Source: Sphaerolaimus hirsutus
Taxonomy: Eukaryota > Nematoda > Chromadorea > Monhysterida > Sphaerolaimidae
Length of the DNA: 64,000 bases
Assembly (NCBI GenBank): GCA_964036195.1
Contig: OZ038457.1
Coordinates: forward strand, 2,269,180-2,333,179
Reading direction: 5' to 3'
The notes below the pieces were generated by a model. That model was not told the origin of the DNA. It saw nothing but the letters and a program-made list of their open reading frames with translations, and ran no database searches. This document shows, piece after piece, positions 42,201 through 53,770 of this stretch. A program made the position numbers and the translations under genes. Numbering within the stretch: position 1 is the first letter of the stretch; each line of letters opens with the position of its first letter.

Positions 42201-44638
42201 TGTATAAAAATTCGTATTTTTTGTAAAATTTTTATCTTGTAGCTTGAGTTTTTGCCTGTATATTCATGGAGCTGGGGGCAGCCCCAAGCTTTGTTAAGTG
42301 TCAAATGGCATGTAAAATGTCATGCATAGTGTTAATTGTCATGACTAATGTAAAGTTAAGTGTCAATTGACATAACACATGTCAGTCTTAAACCAAATTG
42401 TGTTTAAACATGATGTACTGTATCCAGATCTTATGTTTTTATCCAAATCTTGTTGTTTTGGATCCAAATCTTTTGTGAACGTTTGGATACAAAAACATAA
42501 GATTTGGATACAAAACATAAGCTTTAGATACACAATTTACACTTTAGATACACAATTTACATAACTATCACTTTGCTTAACATTTGACATGATACTTGAC
42601 ATTTTACATGACAATTGACACTTTACTTTACATTTGTCATGGCAATTGACATCTTGCATGACATTTTACAAATGCACCCAGCACACCCCAGTAGTCTTTC
42701 TATTGAAAATGCAAACCGTCGTTATCAATAATTGTAAGTTTACACTTGCAGCTGGCTAACAATACCTACAGCATGCAACTTTTGTAAAGTAATGGAAAAA
42801 TTTGTCACAGCTTTTTCATGTATAGGTCTAATGATGACATTTTTCTGGCGTTGCATGCATGATTCTAATTTTTTGTAAAATTTTTGTAAAATTTCTGTAA
42901 AATGTTTGTAAAATGGCATCATCTTATTTTATTAATGACTTTTAGGAATAAAATTAAAAAAAAATAAAATGAAACAAGAATAAAATTAAAATAAAATACA
43001 ATTTTTATACAATTTGTATACAAATAATTTTTATAAAACCAACCCTGGTCTCGAGATATGAATTTTTCACCAAAAAGTCGCTATTTGTTGACATTTCTAA
43101 TGAAAAATGTTATCGAGAAATCGAGATTCATAACTGAACGTTTGGTGTTAAATTTATATCTCGATAACTACTGTTTTTTTAAATAATTTTCGGACACAAT
43201 CTAAAGAAGTCGGTAAGTGCTTTCAAAAATTCGATTTAGGGGTTGATATCACTAAACGTTCCTGTGTATTCGTAATTTTTTGAGACTGATTTTGTCGCTT
43301 CACCTTTGATTTGTCATTATGCGATACCGTAATACGAGAAATACGACGGAGAAATACAGCAAATCCACCACTATACTGCGTCTGGGGGTGGCTTCACCCA
43401 AACGAGCGCCGTGTCAACCCCCCTAGCACCGAACCCCCGCGCACGCGCACTGCACTGTTGGTCGCCGGGCAGGGGGGTGCCCTGTCGCAGCCCCCCCAGC
43501 GCTGGGGCGGTGTATTGGCGGCGGCGCGGGCACCCCTCCGCTTGGAATGAACCGCTGCGGCTGCGTGACGTTTGCCTCGGCTCGATGTTGAAGTGTACTG
43601 CGTGTTGAAGGTGTATTGGTGCTACATAGTAAGTATGCAGACCAGTGAACCGAACCTAGGTGTCAACTGTTTTTGTTTATTTATTGACATGTTAGTTGAC
43701 CCGGCGCGGAACCAATAGACGCGAGTGTTCGAATCTGGTTTTGCATAGCGATACTCACTCAAGTTCGGACGCACCTAGTGCGGGACTTGAAGTTCCACTT
43801 GTAGTTCCACGAAGTCTTCCTGGCATCGACTGGGAGGGGGGTGCCGCTGCACCTGGGCCTGCGACCACAATCGCATTACGCCATTTGATAAATTGGACGA
43901 CGATACAAATCTTGTGACAATAGACACGTGGATTTATTGTACCCATCTTGTTTCCACTCCTCCGTTTGTGGGCCGAGTTGATAGTGCGTATTTACGTTGA
44001 CTCCGAAATATGCGTAAAAACGTGTATTGCTGTATACTCGGCGGACATCACACTAATCATTGAAAAAATCTCTGGGAGATTTATTTTTAAAAGTCTCAGA
44101 AAATATAAGATTTTCTGAGATTTATATTTTTTCACGATTTTCTAGTGAGATCTAATTATATTTTCTTTTTGAGAGATTTTCTGAGATTTTTATTGGCACT
44201 TTGCACCCTCTTTCTATAGCGCCCAGTTTCTACATGTCAACATGGCGTCATTAGTGCTTGGCTCCCTTTCCTCCAGCAATTTCCCATCACTAGTCTGGCG
44301 TCAAGTCAACTAAGTATCGCCGCCCAACTCCACAAAAGGCGCAATGGGACTTTGGCTTCCTTCCAGGCACCTGGCACCTGGCCAATCTCTGGTGGCGCGG
44401 CTGCGGTGGGCATCTTGGCGGCGACGGCGATGGCGGACACGGCCGACGGGCTGCGCGACAACATGTTCGGCAGGTCCATGCGGCTCGCTGACAGGTCCAT
44501 CGTGCTGCCTTGCAGTTGCGCGTTCGCCGCGCACATTCGCTCGTACGCTGCGGATTGGTATGAGTGGTTTGCCAATTTGCCTGGGCTGGGCGTGGATTTT
44601 GTGTAAACACCTTCCAAGCCAGGTTCGGCACTTACATT
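39241..44638 (-). CDS. C-terminal exons of an unidentified protein ending in a PDZ-ligand-like motif
   Basis: Seen, in reading order on the minus strand: exons 44638-44378 (87 codons), 42012-41824 (63), 41243-41193 (17), 40886-40734 (51) and 39489-39241 (82 plus stop). Every exon is an exact codon multiple, so all introns are phase 0. Donors are gtgcca, gtctgt, gtgcca and a weak gttccg. Codons in these exons end almost always in G or C, unlike the surrounding AT-rich DNA. The encoded ~300 residues are hydrophilic, Ser/Pro/Gly-rich and have no membrane segment. Recognisable pieces are DLSASRMDLPNMLSRSPS, AGSMSSVYQPLANRDDDPYD, SGSDSDISGYNETDGD, a thrice-repeated GSNVGGS and a final GDSMV. DSMV fits a class I PDZ ligand (S/T-x-hydrophobic). 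Inference: a long cytoplasmic tail of a receptor or adhesion protein; I do not recognise the family. The last acceptor (after gtcaaag) is weak, and the 5' part of the gene is not seen. Introns are filled by MITEs. Confidence 0.6.
39710..40338. mobile_element. MITE with GGGCCAGATTTAAT ends, in an intron of the minus-strand gene
   Basis: Left GGGCCAGATTTAAT at 39710 and right ATTAAATCTGGCCCC to 40338. Inside both ends, 'cgggtgtagggc' / 'gccctacccgaa' motifs are repeated. No ORF. Confidence 0.7.
40522..40715. mobile_element. Hairpin MITE, GCGAAGTAAAAGCGCAAA motif
   Basis: TGAGAACTGAAATGGCAAAC to GCCATTTCACTTCTCA, filled with AAGCGAAGTAAAAG and its inverse. It lies ~20 bp from the 3' edge of the minus-strand exon 40886-40734. 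Confidence 0.75.
40900..41192. mobile_element. CTGCAAAA/ACATTTTGC MITE filling a 306-bp intron
   Basis: The intron between exons 41243-41193 and 40886-40734 (minus) is 306 bp, and nearly all of it is this element. The minus-strand end GTGCCACTTCCAGACCCTGC supplies the GT donor. The terminus matches that at 28205-28230 (GGGTCTGGGACTGGCAC). The interior reiterates TGACATTTTGCA-like and inverse units. Confidence 0.75.
41412..41782. mobile_element. TA-flanked MITE, CCGTATTTCCTCG family
   Basis: TA-CCGTATTTCCTCGAAATACC to inverse-TA, 367 bp. The core is nearly identical to 2263-2714 and 59412-59866. It lies in the intron between minus exons 42012-41824 and 41243-41193. Confidence 0.9.
42037..43047. 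mobile_element. hAT-like CAGGGTTGG / AATAAAATAAA family, copy 3
   Basis: CAGCGTTGGCAAAATCTCAG to AAACCAACCCTG with exact duplication GTCTCGAG (42029-42036, 43048-43055). Contains a CATGTAAAATG-type MITE (about 42268-42690). It starts ~25 bp outside exon 42012-41824. Confidence 0.92.
43056..43320. repeat. Interspersed 'atatctcgataact' repeat, copy 2
   Basis: Shares 'gatatctcgataactac', 'gggttgatatcact' and the terminal 'gtttcacctttgatttgtc' with the copies at 35850 and 53860. Confidence 0.55.
43330..43960. other. GC-rich island without a recognised gene
   Basis: 43380-43560 and 43690-43870 are GC-rich with CpG. A box-B-like 'gtgttcgaatctgg' occurs at 43726, but no box A was found at the expected distance. 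Open frames are short and lack a family signature. An unrecognised exon of the minus-strand gene or a promoter-like island remain possible. Confidence 0.3.
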
Positions 44639-45070
44639 CTGCAATTGGTGCCGCAAGCTATATATCAGGCTGTGTGTGAGGGCTAAATTCGAGGGAATTT
44701 TTGGGGAATATAAATACATGACATCTCCACTGCTGCGATACATTATAAACACCTTCCCGGACAAGTTCACCACCCATTTTTTTATTTCACTTCGAATGCA
44801 ATATCTCCGTCCATGGGGGTGTTATAAAGCTGAAACTTTGTATATATAAAGTTGTAAAACCCCTCTACTCCCCAACAACAGGGGAGGTGCGGCGACTCAC
44901 TACAGAGTGGGTCGCCCTATATGCAACAATTTTTTTGCCGTTTTTGGTGTCCCAAACAAGTTCACCACCCACTTGATTGGCTACACTACGAGAGCCATAT
45001 CTCCAGCTGTGATGGCGGTATAAATCTGTAATTTGGGGAATGTCTTGCCAACAACACAGGGAATAGTACC

Positions 45071-46036
45071 TTTTATTTCACTTCGCATGTAATATCTCCG
45101 TCTATGGGGGTGCTATAAAGCTGAAACTTTGAATATATAAAGTTGTAACACCCTCCTACTCTGCTTCAATAGGGGGAGGAGGGGCGACTCACTGCAAAAT
45201 GGGTTGCCCTATACACAACAACATTTTTTGGCGTTTTTGGTGTCCCAAACAAGTTCACCACCCACTTGATTAGCTATACTTTGAGAGTCGTATCTTCAGT
45301 TGTGAGGCTGTTATAAAGCTGAAATTTGGGGGATGTTTTGCCAACAACCCCCTTACAATACACCAATGGGGCTGCCTGCCAGCAACTCACTACAGTATGC
45401 GTTGCTGCGTTGACAGTAGTTTATTTTTTTTTTAACAACCCAAGTGTCCCAAACAAGTTTGCCTCCCAACCGCATTATAAAAAATGTTGTGAGACCATAC
45501 CAAATATAAAATTGAGTCAGATTTGAACCGTAATTCTGCTTATTCAAAATTTTTCAGTAGGGCACCCACCCAGTCCCATAAACAGCAGACCAAATTTCAC
45601 TTTAAACCAATTTTTTGTTTCACACTTAGAAAGTTGGTTTACAAAGTTCACTAGGGAAGGGTCCAAGGTTCAAAGTTATGTAAACAACATGACCTCTAAA
45701 ATGCCTCCATAAGGAAATTTATTTGGGGTGAATACTAAAATGTCATAATCACATCATCACAGGAACAAAATTTGACAAAATTTTCACATTTTCATTCACC
45801 CGAAATAAATTTCCATATGCAGGCAGTTTAGAGGTTATGTTATTTACATAACTTTGAACCTTAGAGCCTCCCCTACCAACCTTTGTAAACCAACTTTTTA
45901 AGTGTGAAACAAAAAATTGGGTTAAAGTGAAATTTTTAGTTGGCTGTTTATGGGACAGGGTGGGTGCCTTACTGAAAAAATTTTAATGAGCAGAACTAGG
46001 GTTCAAATCTTATTCAATTTTATATCAGGTATGTTC
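45071..46036. repeat. 966-bp segment duplicated at 46750-47715
   Basis: It aligns base for base with 46750-47715 (offset 1679). The only difference I noticed is gtggg against gcggg at 45957/47636. The 66-codon frames at 45326 and 47005 are identical but look non-coding. Confidence 0.9.
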
Positions 46037-46122
46037 AATTTTATATCAGGTACAAATAACAAAATATCGCGAGAAAAACTATGACCTAATTGACACAATT
46101 TAATTAGCGCGATTACTTTCGA

Positions 46123-46553
46123 TACCGTATTTCCTCGAAATACCCCCAGGGGGTTTATTTTTTCAGAGTGAGAATTTTGAGGGGGGTTAAACGAGGGGGG
46201 TATTTCGAGGGGGGGGTTTATGATTTCGCCTGAATTTTTTTGAAAACCAAGTACTAAATTGTCGTCTGAAACGTACGCAGACGTCGAAAATGCAACAAAA
46301 ATCGCCATTTATAAGACTCTAAAGACTTGTATAAGTGTGTAGACGTATAATCACTGTTCTCACATAACAGAGTCATCGTTTTTAACGTGTGTTTTGCATT
46401 ACCCAGATGACAAACCGCAGCCTTTGTCATTTACGTTCTCTATACACTAAATTTGGGGGGTATTTCGAGGGGGGGGGGGGGTTTATAAGTTCATAGTGTT
46501 CTTTTTGAGGGGGGTATTTCGAGGGGGGGGGGGTATTTCGACGAAATACGGTA
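46123..46553. mobile_element. TA-flanked MITE, CCGTATTTCCTCG family
   Basis: TA-CCGTATTTCCTCGAAATACC to inverse-TA, 427 bp. Closest to 50354-50816. It separates the two halves of the direct duplication and is followed by a truncated GATGAATAAA-module MITE (46660-46705). Confidence 0.9.
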
Positions 46554-48296
46554 ATTTGATAAACTTTATAAAAACTATTTAATAAAACCTGCAATAAATG
46601 CCGGTGTTATCCCTGAATTCCAGTACTAATACCCAACTAAACACGCTCTGTACAGAACGTTACCATATTTTGATGAACAAAATAGAAAAATTCATTTCGT
46701 GCGAAAGTCACTTTATAAACACCTTCCCGGAGAAGTTCACCACCCAATTTTTTATTTCACTTCGCATGTAATATCTCCGTCTATGGGGGTGCTATAAAGC
46801 TGAAACTTTGAATATATAAAGTTGTAACACCCTCCTACTCTGCTTCAATAGGGGGAGGAGGGGCGACTCACTGCAAAATGGGTTGCCCTATACACAACAA
46901 CATTTTTTGGCGTTTTTGGTGTCCCAAACAAGTTCACCACCCACTTGATTAGCTATACTTTGAGAGTCGTATCTTCAGTTGTGAGGCTGTTATAAAGCTG
47001 AAATTTGGGGGATGTTTTGCCAACAACCCCCTTACAATACACCAATGGGGCTGCCTGCCAGCAACTCACTACAGTATGCGTTGCTGCGTTGACAGTAGTT
47101 TATTTTTTTTTTAACAACCCAAGTGTCCCAAACAAGTTTGCCTCCCAACCGCATTATAAAAAATGTTGTGAGACCATACCAAATATAAAATTGAGTCAGA
47201 TTTGAACCGTAATTCTGCTTATTCAAAATTTTTCAGTAGGGCACCCACCCAGTCCCATAAACAGCAGACCAAATTTCACTTTAAACCAATTTTTTGTTTC
47301 ACACTTAGAAAGTTGGTTTACAAAGTTCACTAGGGAAGGGTCCAAGGTTCAAAGTTATGTAAACAACATGACCTCTAAAATGCCTCCATAAGGAAATTTA
47401 TTTGGGGTGAATACTAAAATGTCATAATCACATCATCACAGGAACAAAATTTGACAAAATTTTCACATTTTCATTCACCCGAAATAAATTTCCATATGCA
47501 GGCAGTTTAGAGGTTATGTTATTTACATAACTTTGAACCTTAGAGCCTCCCCTACCAACCTTTGTAAACCAACTTTTTAAGTGTGAAACAAAAAATTGGG
47601 TTAAAGTGAAATTTTTAGTTGGCTGTTTATGGGACAGGGCGGGTGCCTTACTGAAAAAATTTTAATGAGCAGAACTAGGGTTCAAATCTTATTCAATTTT
47701 ATATCAGGTATGTTCTAGCAACATTTTTTTATAGTGCAGTTGGTTAACAAACTTGTTTGGGAGACTTGGGTTGTTTAAAAAAATGAACAAATTTATATGT
47801 GGCAACCCATGCTGTAGTGGGTCGTTGGCAGCCACCCACTGGTGTATTGTGAGAGGGGTTTGTTTGCAAGACATCCCCAAATTTCAGCTTTCTACCACCC
47901 TTACAGCTGGAGATATGGCCTTCGCAGTGTAGCCAATCAAGTGGGTGGTGAACTTGTTTGGGACACTGAAATAGCCACAAAAAAATGTTTGCATATAGGG
48001 CAACCCACCCTGTAGTGAGTCGCCGCACCTTCCCTCATTGATACGGAGTAGCGGGGTGTTAGGACTATATACCCACCAAATATTAGCTTTATACCACTTC
48101 CATAGCCAGAGATATTGCATCTGAAATGAAATAAAAGAATGGGTGGTGAACTTGTCCGGGAAGGTGTTTACATTCTATTTATTTCATGAACTGTTTTTCC
48201 TGTCGTTCCATTTGAGGCTGTCGGTATATTAGAAGAAATATAGTATTAGTGTAAGGTGTCCAGTCATTGGTGTGCAACTTGTACAGGCTTGTCCTC

Positions 48297-49177
48297 CAGA
48301 GTTGTACAAATACCGGTATTTTTGGAAAACGTAAACGTAAACGTAAATACCTTTTCTCAATTTGAAGTATTGATGCTAAAAGCATAAAATACTTTGAAAG
48401 TACCCGGGTAAACGTTAAAAAAATGTAAACGTAAAAATATTTTGAAGCACTCCCATCATCAGAGTGTGTGAAAAAACCTCACCTATTTTTACAGTTTGAT
48501 GAACATGATGAATAATGTGAAGTATTTATTCATTGTCAAGTACACGGTGAGTGGAATCTAATACACCCCGCGCATAAGGTTCCTGCATGGGCAACTTTTG
48601 TGTGTTTATAATTGCGATTTGTGATGACAATGTGCTAGGGGTGGGGGGGCTGATTTTTGTATCAAAATATAGCCAGAACATTTCATTACCAAAGTATGAA
48701 ATTCCAGCCCCCCAACTTTATTGTACCCCCTAGCGTTATCATAGAAGTGAACTTCTGTTCATGGTGCATGAACTTTTGTCTACGCCAATTTCATTTTGGG
48801 GACTCTACACGGGATGGGGTAGAATAAAACTAGGGTGCATTTTATACGTTGGTAGAGAAATGTTTTGGCTATCTTTTTCCCACCAATATCAGTACCCTAG
48901 CGTATTGTCATAATGAATCGCAATACATAAACACACAGAAAGTCGTTGTGCACGAACTTGAAAATATTTCAAACAGGGTTTTGAAAATATTTCAAATAAA
49001 TAGCAGTTTTTCTTTTTTCCATACGATTTTTACGTTTTCCTTAGTACCCGGGTATTTTGGTCAGGAAAACGTAACGAAACGTGATGTTATTTTTGGAAAA
49101 CGTAAATGTAAACGTAAGTATAAATACCCGAATAACTGGGCATTTCGGGTAAACGTAAATACGTTTTTCCAACTCTG
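48297..49177. mobile_element. hAT-like element, AACGTAA-motif family, copy 2
   Basis: CAGAGTTGTACAAATACCGG to TTCCAACTCTG with duplication TTGTCCTC (48289-48296, 49178-49185). Subterminal arrays match 29628-30743 while the interiors differ. Confidence 0.92.
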
Positions 49178-49437
49178 TTGTCCTCTGCTAATGCGCCGCG
49201 TTTGTCATGAACTCGATTAGAGCAAAATAACGTAGAACTATAGTTGGTCTGTTCCAAAATTAATGGGACAATGTCATATGTTTCTGAATAACGTCTGGAC
49301 TGAATTCAGCTTGGTGCTGTAGGTATGCTTGGTGCATAGAATGTTTGATGATGTCAAATTCCTATCGTCACAGCTGCTGAATGCTATTGCAAGTGTTGAG
49401 TTAGGCATGAAATTTGGCTTTGAGTTAGGCATGTTCT

Positions 49438-49530
49438 ACTGGGCACTTTACATGACATTTCACAGATTTATCACAGACATGTCATTTTATATTTTACATG
49501 GCATTTTACAGGGTGCAGGACCAGCCCCAC
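49438..49530. mobile_element. Short TTTACATG/TTTTACAGGG MITE
   Basis: 'gggcactttacatgac' to 'ttttacagggtgcaggacc', the smallest copy of the splice-site-like family. The flanking plus-strand frame (FDDVKFLSSQLLNAIASVEL upstream) is open but not recognisable. Confidence 0.5.
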
Positions 49531-49882
49531 AAGCAGTGCTAAATATTATTTGAGAAATTATAAAGGGAATCACCTACTTCCATATAATTTATGAAATGCC
49601 CCTTTTATTTGCAAGAATCAGAAAAAATACATATCATAGACTTTTTGTCCCATCTTTTTTTGAACACACTCATTATTAAATACATAAGTAAATACTCAAC
49701 GGCAAGTACAAGTGAGGGTACTTTATTATTAACAGCTAAAATAAAATCCGTTGGAAATATTTTGCGTTCTGCGAGCGTTTTCAAAATGCGAACACGTCAC
49801 TCTGATTTTGAGCTTCATTGAAAATAATGCTAAAAATTATCAATTTCAGTGGCAAAATGCAGCGATGTCACACAGTAGAAAT

Positions 49883-51142
49883 CAGAGTTGCGAAAGCGTA
49901 TTTACGCTTACCCGAAATACCCGGGTAAATGGGTATTTATACTTACGCTTACGCTTACGCTTTTGTAAAATACCCATACGCTTTTTTACGCTTTCCCGGC
50001 CGAATTACCCGGGTACTAAAAGCGTATTAAAAAACGTTTTACACGGTCCAGTTTTATGCTTTTGAAAAAGTGTAAAACAACAAAAAAGGAAATGAACGAA
50101 AATGTGTAAAAAAAAACTGACTGCGTGTGTGCAGTATCACACTAACAACAACAGCAAATGTACAAATTCTGTTGAAATGCAAATGTCTCGTTAAAATTTG
50201 TTGCCTAGCAATATCGTAGCTTCAGATTACAAATTTTGGGGCTGAAAATGGATTCCAAAAACTGTTGCTGAGAGCTTTATTTTGAAACAGTTCACTGAAC
50301 AAAAACAGACAGAATCCCGGATGCATTACCTTTGCCGCCACTGTATGCAAGTACCGTATTTCCTCGAAATACCCCCGGGGGGTTTATTGTTTCAGAGTGA
50401 GAATTTTGAGGGGGGGTTAAACGAGGGGGGGGGTATTTCGAGGGGGGGATTTATTATTTCGCCAGATATTTTTTTGAAAACCAAGTACTAAATTGTTGTC
50501 TGAAACGTACGCAGACGTCGAAAATGCAACAAAAATCGCCATTTATAAGACTCTAAAGACTTGTATAGGTGTGTAGACATATAATAATTGTTCTCACATA
50601 ACAGAGTCATCGTTTTTAACGTGTGTTTTGCATTACCCAGATGACAAACCGCAGCCTTTGTCATTTACGTTCTCTATACACTAAATTTGGGGGGGGGGTA
50701 TTTCGAGGGGGGGGGTTTATAAGTTCATAGTGTCCATTTTGAGGGGGGGTATTTCGAGGGGGGGGGTATTTCGAGGGGGGGGGTATTTCGAGGGGGGGTA
50801 TTTCGAGGAAATACGGTAAATATTCACCGGGTATGCATATTTACTTGATTGTGAATGCATACATAATCTTAATGTATAATAAGTATGCAACTGTGTACTA
50901 ATTAAATGTGAAAATATGAAAGACAATGGTGTAAAAATTCATCTAATAGTGAAAGCAAGGGTGTTTTCTGACGCTCAAAAGCAAGAGCACTTTCTAAAAG
51001 AAATTTACGCTTACGCTTTGTTTACGCTTTCCTATGTGTTTTAAAAATACCTTACGCTTACAGTATCCATACTCGAAATTAGGAAAGTGTATTTACGCTT
51101 ACGCTTACGCTTTCCAAAAATACCGGTATTATAACAACTTTG
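49883..51142. mobile_element. hAT-like element, AAGCGTAA-motif family, copy 1
   Basis: CAGAGTTGCGAAAGCGTATT to ATAACAACTTTG with duplication GTAGAAAT (49875-49882, 51143-51150). Interrupted by the TA-flanked MITE 50354-50816. Apart from that insertion it is highly similar to 59980-60776. Confidence 0.93.
50352..50818. mobile_element. TA-flanked MITE with a paralogous empty site
   Basis: CCGTATTTCCTCGAAATACC to its inverse (50354-50816). The sister hAT copy reads 'ctgtatctgag-TA-aatattcaccggg' at 60440, without the element, so the insertion duplicated the dinucleotide TA. Confidence 0.95.
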
Positions 51143-51274
51143 GTAGAAATGAACAACATTTTTTTGCGGTAAGGAATGTGTTTTACTGTAATTGGACAGA
51201 TAATCAGTGATGCGAAAATCAGGGACCAAATTCAATCAGACCCGCAGGGGCAGGTTTATTTTCCGCTTGACGAA

Positions 51275-51360
51275 TTACCGTATTTATTCTCATAGAAGGG
51301 TAGGTCTCCAATAGAAGGGCGTCTCCCAAAGAAGGGTCAAAAACTGCTGGAATTGTGCCA
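51275..51360. mobile_element. Fragment of the AATAGAAGGG family
   Basis: 'ttaccgtatttattctcatagaagg' followed by 'ctccaatagaagggcg', a single left end without a partner. Confidence 0.55.
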
Positions 51361-52131
51361 AATGCATAAAAAGACGGTGGTAGCTGTCATTTAGTGGCTA
51401 TGGTCTATGGATTTGGTGCTATTTTAAGATCAAATGTTGAACGAACTTAAAGGAATTCTGTGACGAAACGTGTTGAAAACCCTTGACAGAACGTGCAGAA
51501 AAATTGGCAGAAAAAATGCTAAAAATAGAAGTTGCTTGTTATTACAGCGTACAAAGAAAGTGTATTTTTTGTTGCTAAAATCACAATTTTCTGTTGCTAA
51601 AATAAGAAATCATATCATTTTTCTAAAAAATACTAAATAATCACTAAAAATCTATTGTGTCGGTTAAATCTAACTCTTACATGTAAAAATTAGTAGCTTT
51701 TGAAAAAAGGAAAAAGGAAAAAAGTGTTTTACTCACATTTACACATAAGTACGAGTAAGAAAAGTATTTTACATTTTCTATACTTTATGGTGAGTAAAAA
51801 TACTTACATTTACATATAATTTTAAAAAGCGTTCAGTAATTTTAACAACTCTGCTACTCTGGGCTTATCCTTGAGATTGGCTCCTGGTGGTGAGCAAAAT
51901 TGTGCAACAGAACAGCCATCCATTGTCGCGCAATAATAGAAATGGCGCTGTTTTAATCAAGCCCGATAGAAAGTATCTAATTGAAACACAGAGAGGGAAT
52001 AATCCTCTCTCGCTGGCGAATTGTGACCGAATGGTGATGGAATTGCGCCACGGTGTTGGCGCAGGCGCCATTTTATTGCGCCGTGGCGCCATCTGCGCTT
52101 GGCGCCCTTTTCTATGTGGGGCGCTACTTGC

Positions 52132-52322
52132 TAGGGTATTCGATATTCGATATTTTTTTCTGAAACTCGATATCGATATTCGATATTCAATATTTTTTTC
52201 TGAAACTAGATATTCGATATCGATACGATATGGAACCTCGATATCGATATTCGATATTCGATATTGAAAAATGGTCGATATCCGATATTCGATATTCGAT
52301 ACGATATATCGTTTGAACCCTA
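52132..52322. mobile_element. hAT-like MITE, CGATATT-motif family, short copy 3
   Basis: TAGGGTATTCGATATTCG to GTTTGAACCCTA with duplication CTACTTGC (52124-52131, 52323-52330). Only the motif arrays remain; the unique core is gone. It sits in a GGCGCCA-rich repeat (about 52045-52350). Confidence 0.92.
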
Positions 52323-52739
52323 CTACTTGCGCCATTTTTTCTGGCGTTCTCTATCACTCCAGTTATGATGGGTGTTATGTGCTCAGCGGAATTGTGTTTG
52401 TTGAACCTTGTTGGAAATGGCAATATTGTTTGAAGATACGGACAATGTAAATACATGTAGAAAACGGACACAAAATGTTCCTCTTTTTTAAAGTTAAACA
52501 TTTTTAAAGCTTACTTGGTTGCCGGTGTAAAAAAAGTTCTAAATCTGAAAAAGAAATCTTCTAAAGTTAATACACATAACTTTCCAAAATTCATAAAAAA
52601 AGTTTAAAAAAACTGTGTTTTTTGCAGGTATTTTTGACAATGCATACCTAATTGCATTTTCATAAGTGTAAAACTTAGTGTAGACAATCTTAATATCACA
52701 ATACATTACACTACATTATTACACTCATAGTATTAGCAC

Positions 52740-53272
52740 TAGGGTGTCAACAAAAACTTTTTGGCGGAAAACGGAAACGGAAACGGAAAAAAATTTACAC
52801 TTGCCGGAAAACGGAAATGGAAACGGAAAAAAATTTGCACCTGCCGGAAAACGGAAAAATGAGAGGCCGGAAAATGGAAACGGAAACAGAAAAATTTGCT
52901 GAAATTATGCCGGAAACGGAAAAAATTTGCTGAAATTTATCCAGAAATCAAAAAATTTGCAGAAATCTTGCTAGAAATAGAAACAATTCACATAATTGAG
53001 AACCTGCATGCATGTTTACCAGTTTGGCTGAAACAGAAAACAGAGAATTGAGTCAGAAAATGGAAAAAAGTTGGAAAAACAGACAATTGAGCCGGAAAAC
53101 GGAAAAAAGGTGGAAAAACTAAAATTTTAGCTGGAAAATGGAAAATGAGCCGGAAAAATGGAAACGGAAACGGAAAAAAAATTTAGCAGCCGGAAAACGG
53201 AAACGGAAACGGAAAAACATTTGCCTGTGGAAAGCGGAAACGGAAAATGGAAAACGGAAAGTTGACACCCTA
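52740..53272. mobile_element. hAT-like MITE, GGAAACGG-motif family
   Basis: TAGGGTGTCAACAAAAAC to GTTGACACCCTA with duplication ATTAGCAC (52732-52739, 53273-53280). The whole interior is degenerate CGGAAACGGAAAAAATTTGC. Confidence 0.93.
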
Positions 53273-53564
53273 ATTAGCACACTATGCGACAATATATTAG
53301 TATTATACCTAGACAATCCATCATAGATAATCTATGGACCAATAAAAGCCAAAAACAAAAGTGCGACGCAGAATGAAAAGTAGAAACAAATTTAGGTATT
53401 CAACCGAGTTCTGTAGCTAGAGGCAAGGTGAAAATACACATTGTGAAAGTTGCCATCACATCAGTTAGAGAATTCCATTCAGTCATGTTTACACCTACAG
53501 TTAAGGCAAAATTTGCAGCACGTAATCCGGATGCCCCAGCGGTTCACCGTTCAGGGCCAGGGCT

Positions 53565-53770
53565 GAAACTCAACCCGACTCGACTCAACTCAACTCGACC
53601 CGACTCGACTCGACCCGACTCGACTCAACTCGACACGACTCGACTCAACTCAACTCGACTCGACCGACTCGACCGACTCGACTCGACTCGACTCGACTCG
53701 ACTCGACTCGACTCGACCCGACTCGACTCAACTCGACCTGACATGACTCAACCCGACTCAACCCGGATTT
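53565..53770. repeat. ACTCG pentamer array
   Basis: Near-tandem ACTCGACTCGACCCG over ~200 bp, with 'cagggctgaaactcaaccc' at the left and 'cagtctcgagtctcg' at 53808. The motif is the complement of that in the GAGTC hAT element (11879-12742), so it is likely one subterminal array of a broken copy. The frame across it is a read-through. Confidence 0.7.

Larger units (their letters stand above)
44743..48172. mobile_element. 3.4-kb foldback/tandem composite with TAAACACCTTCCCGG ends
   Basis: The left end TAAACACCTTCCCGGACAAG (44744) and its inverse at 48172 bound the block. A third copy of the end lies at 46714. The right arm (47717-48172) is the diverged inverse of the left arm. Sub-units with 'aatatctccgtc', 'gaagctgaaactttg'-like and 'gtgtcccaaacaagttcacc' text repeat within each arm. 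It contains an exact-looking direct duplication and a TA-flanked MITE. Confidence 0.75.

Noticed and set aside
43311-43608. GC-rich overlapping frames
   Set aside because: Codon-position bias is unlike the confident exons; no homology is recognised and two frames are equally open. Kept only as a GC-rich island.
45326-45526. Duplicated 66-codon frame (also 47005-47205) as a conserved gene
   Set aside because: The identity is due to a whole 966-bp DNA duplication that includes non-coding sequence.
49329-49553. 74-codon plus-strand frame (FDDVKFLSSQLL...) as a small gene
   Set aside because: Its second half is a TTTACATG/TTTTACAG MITE. The first half alone is too short and unrecognised to call.
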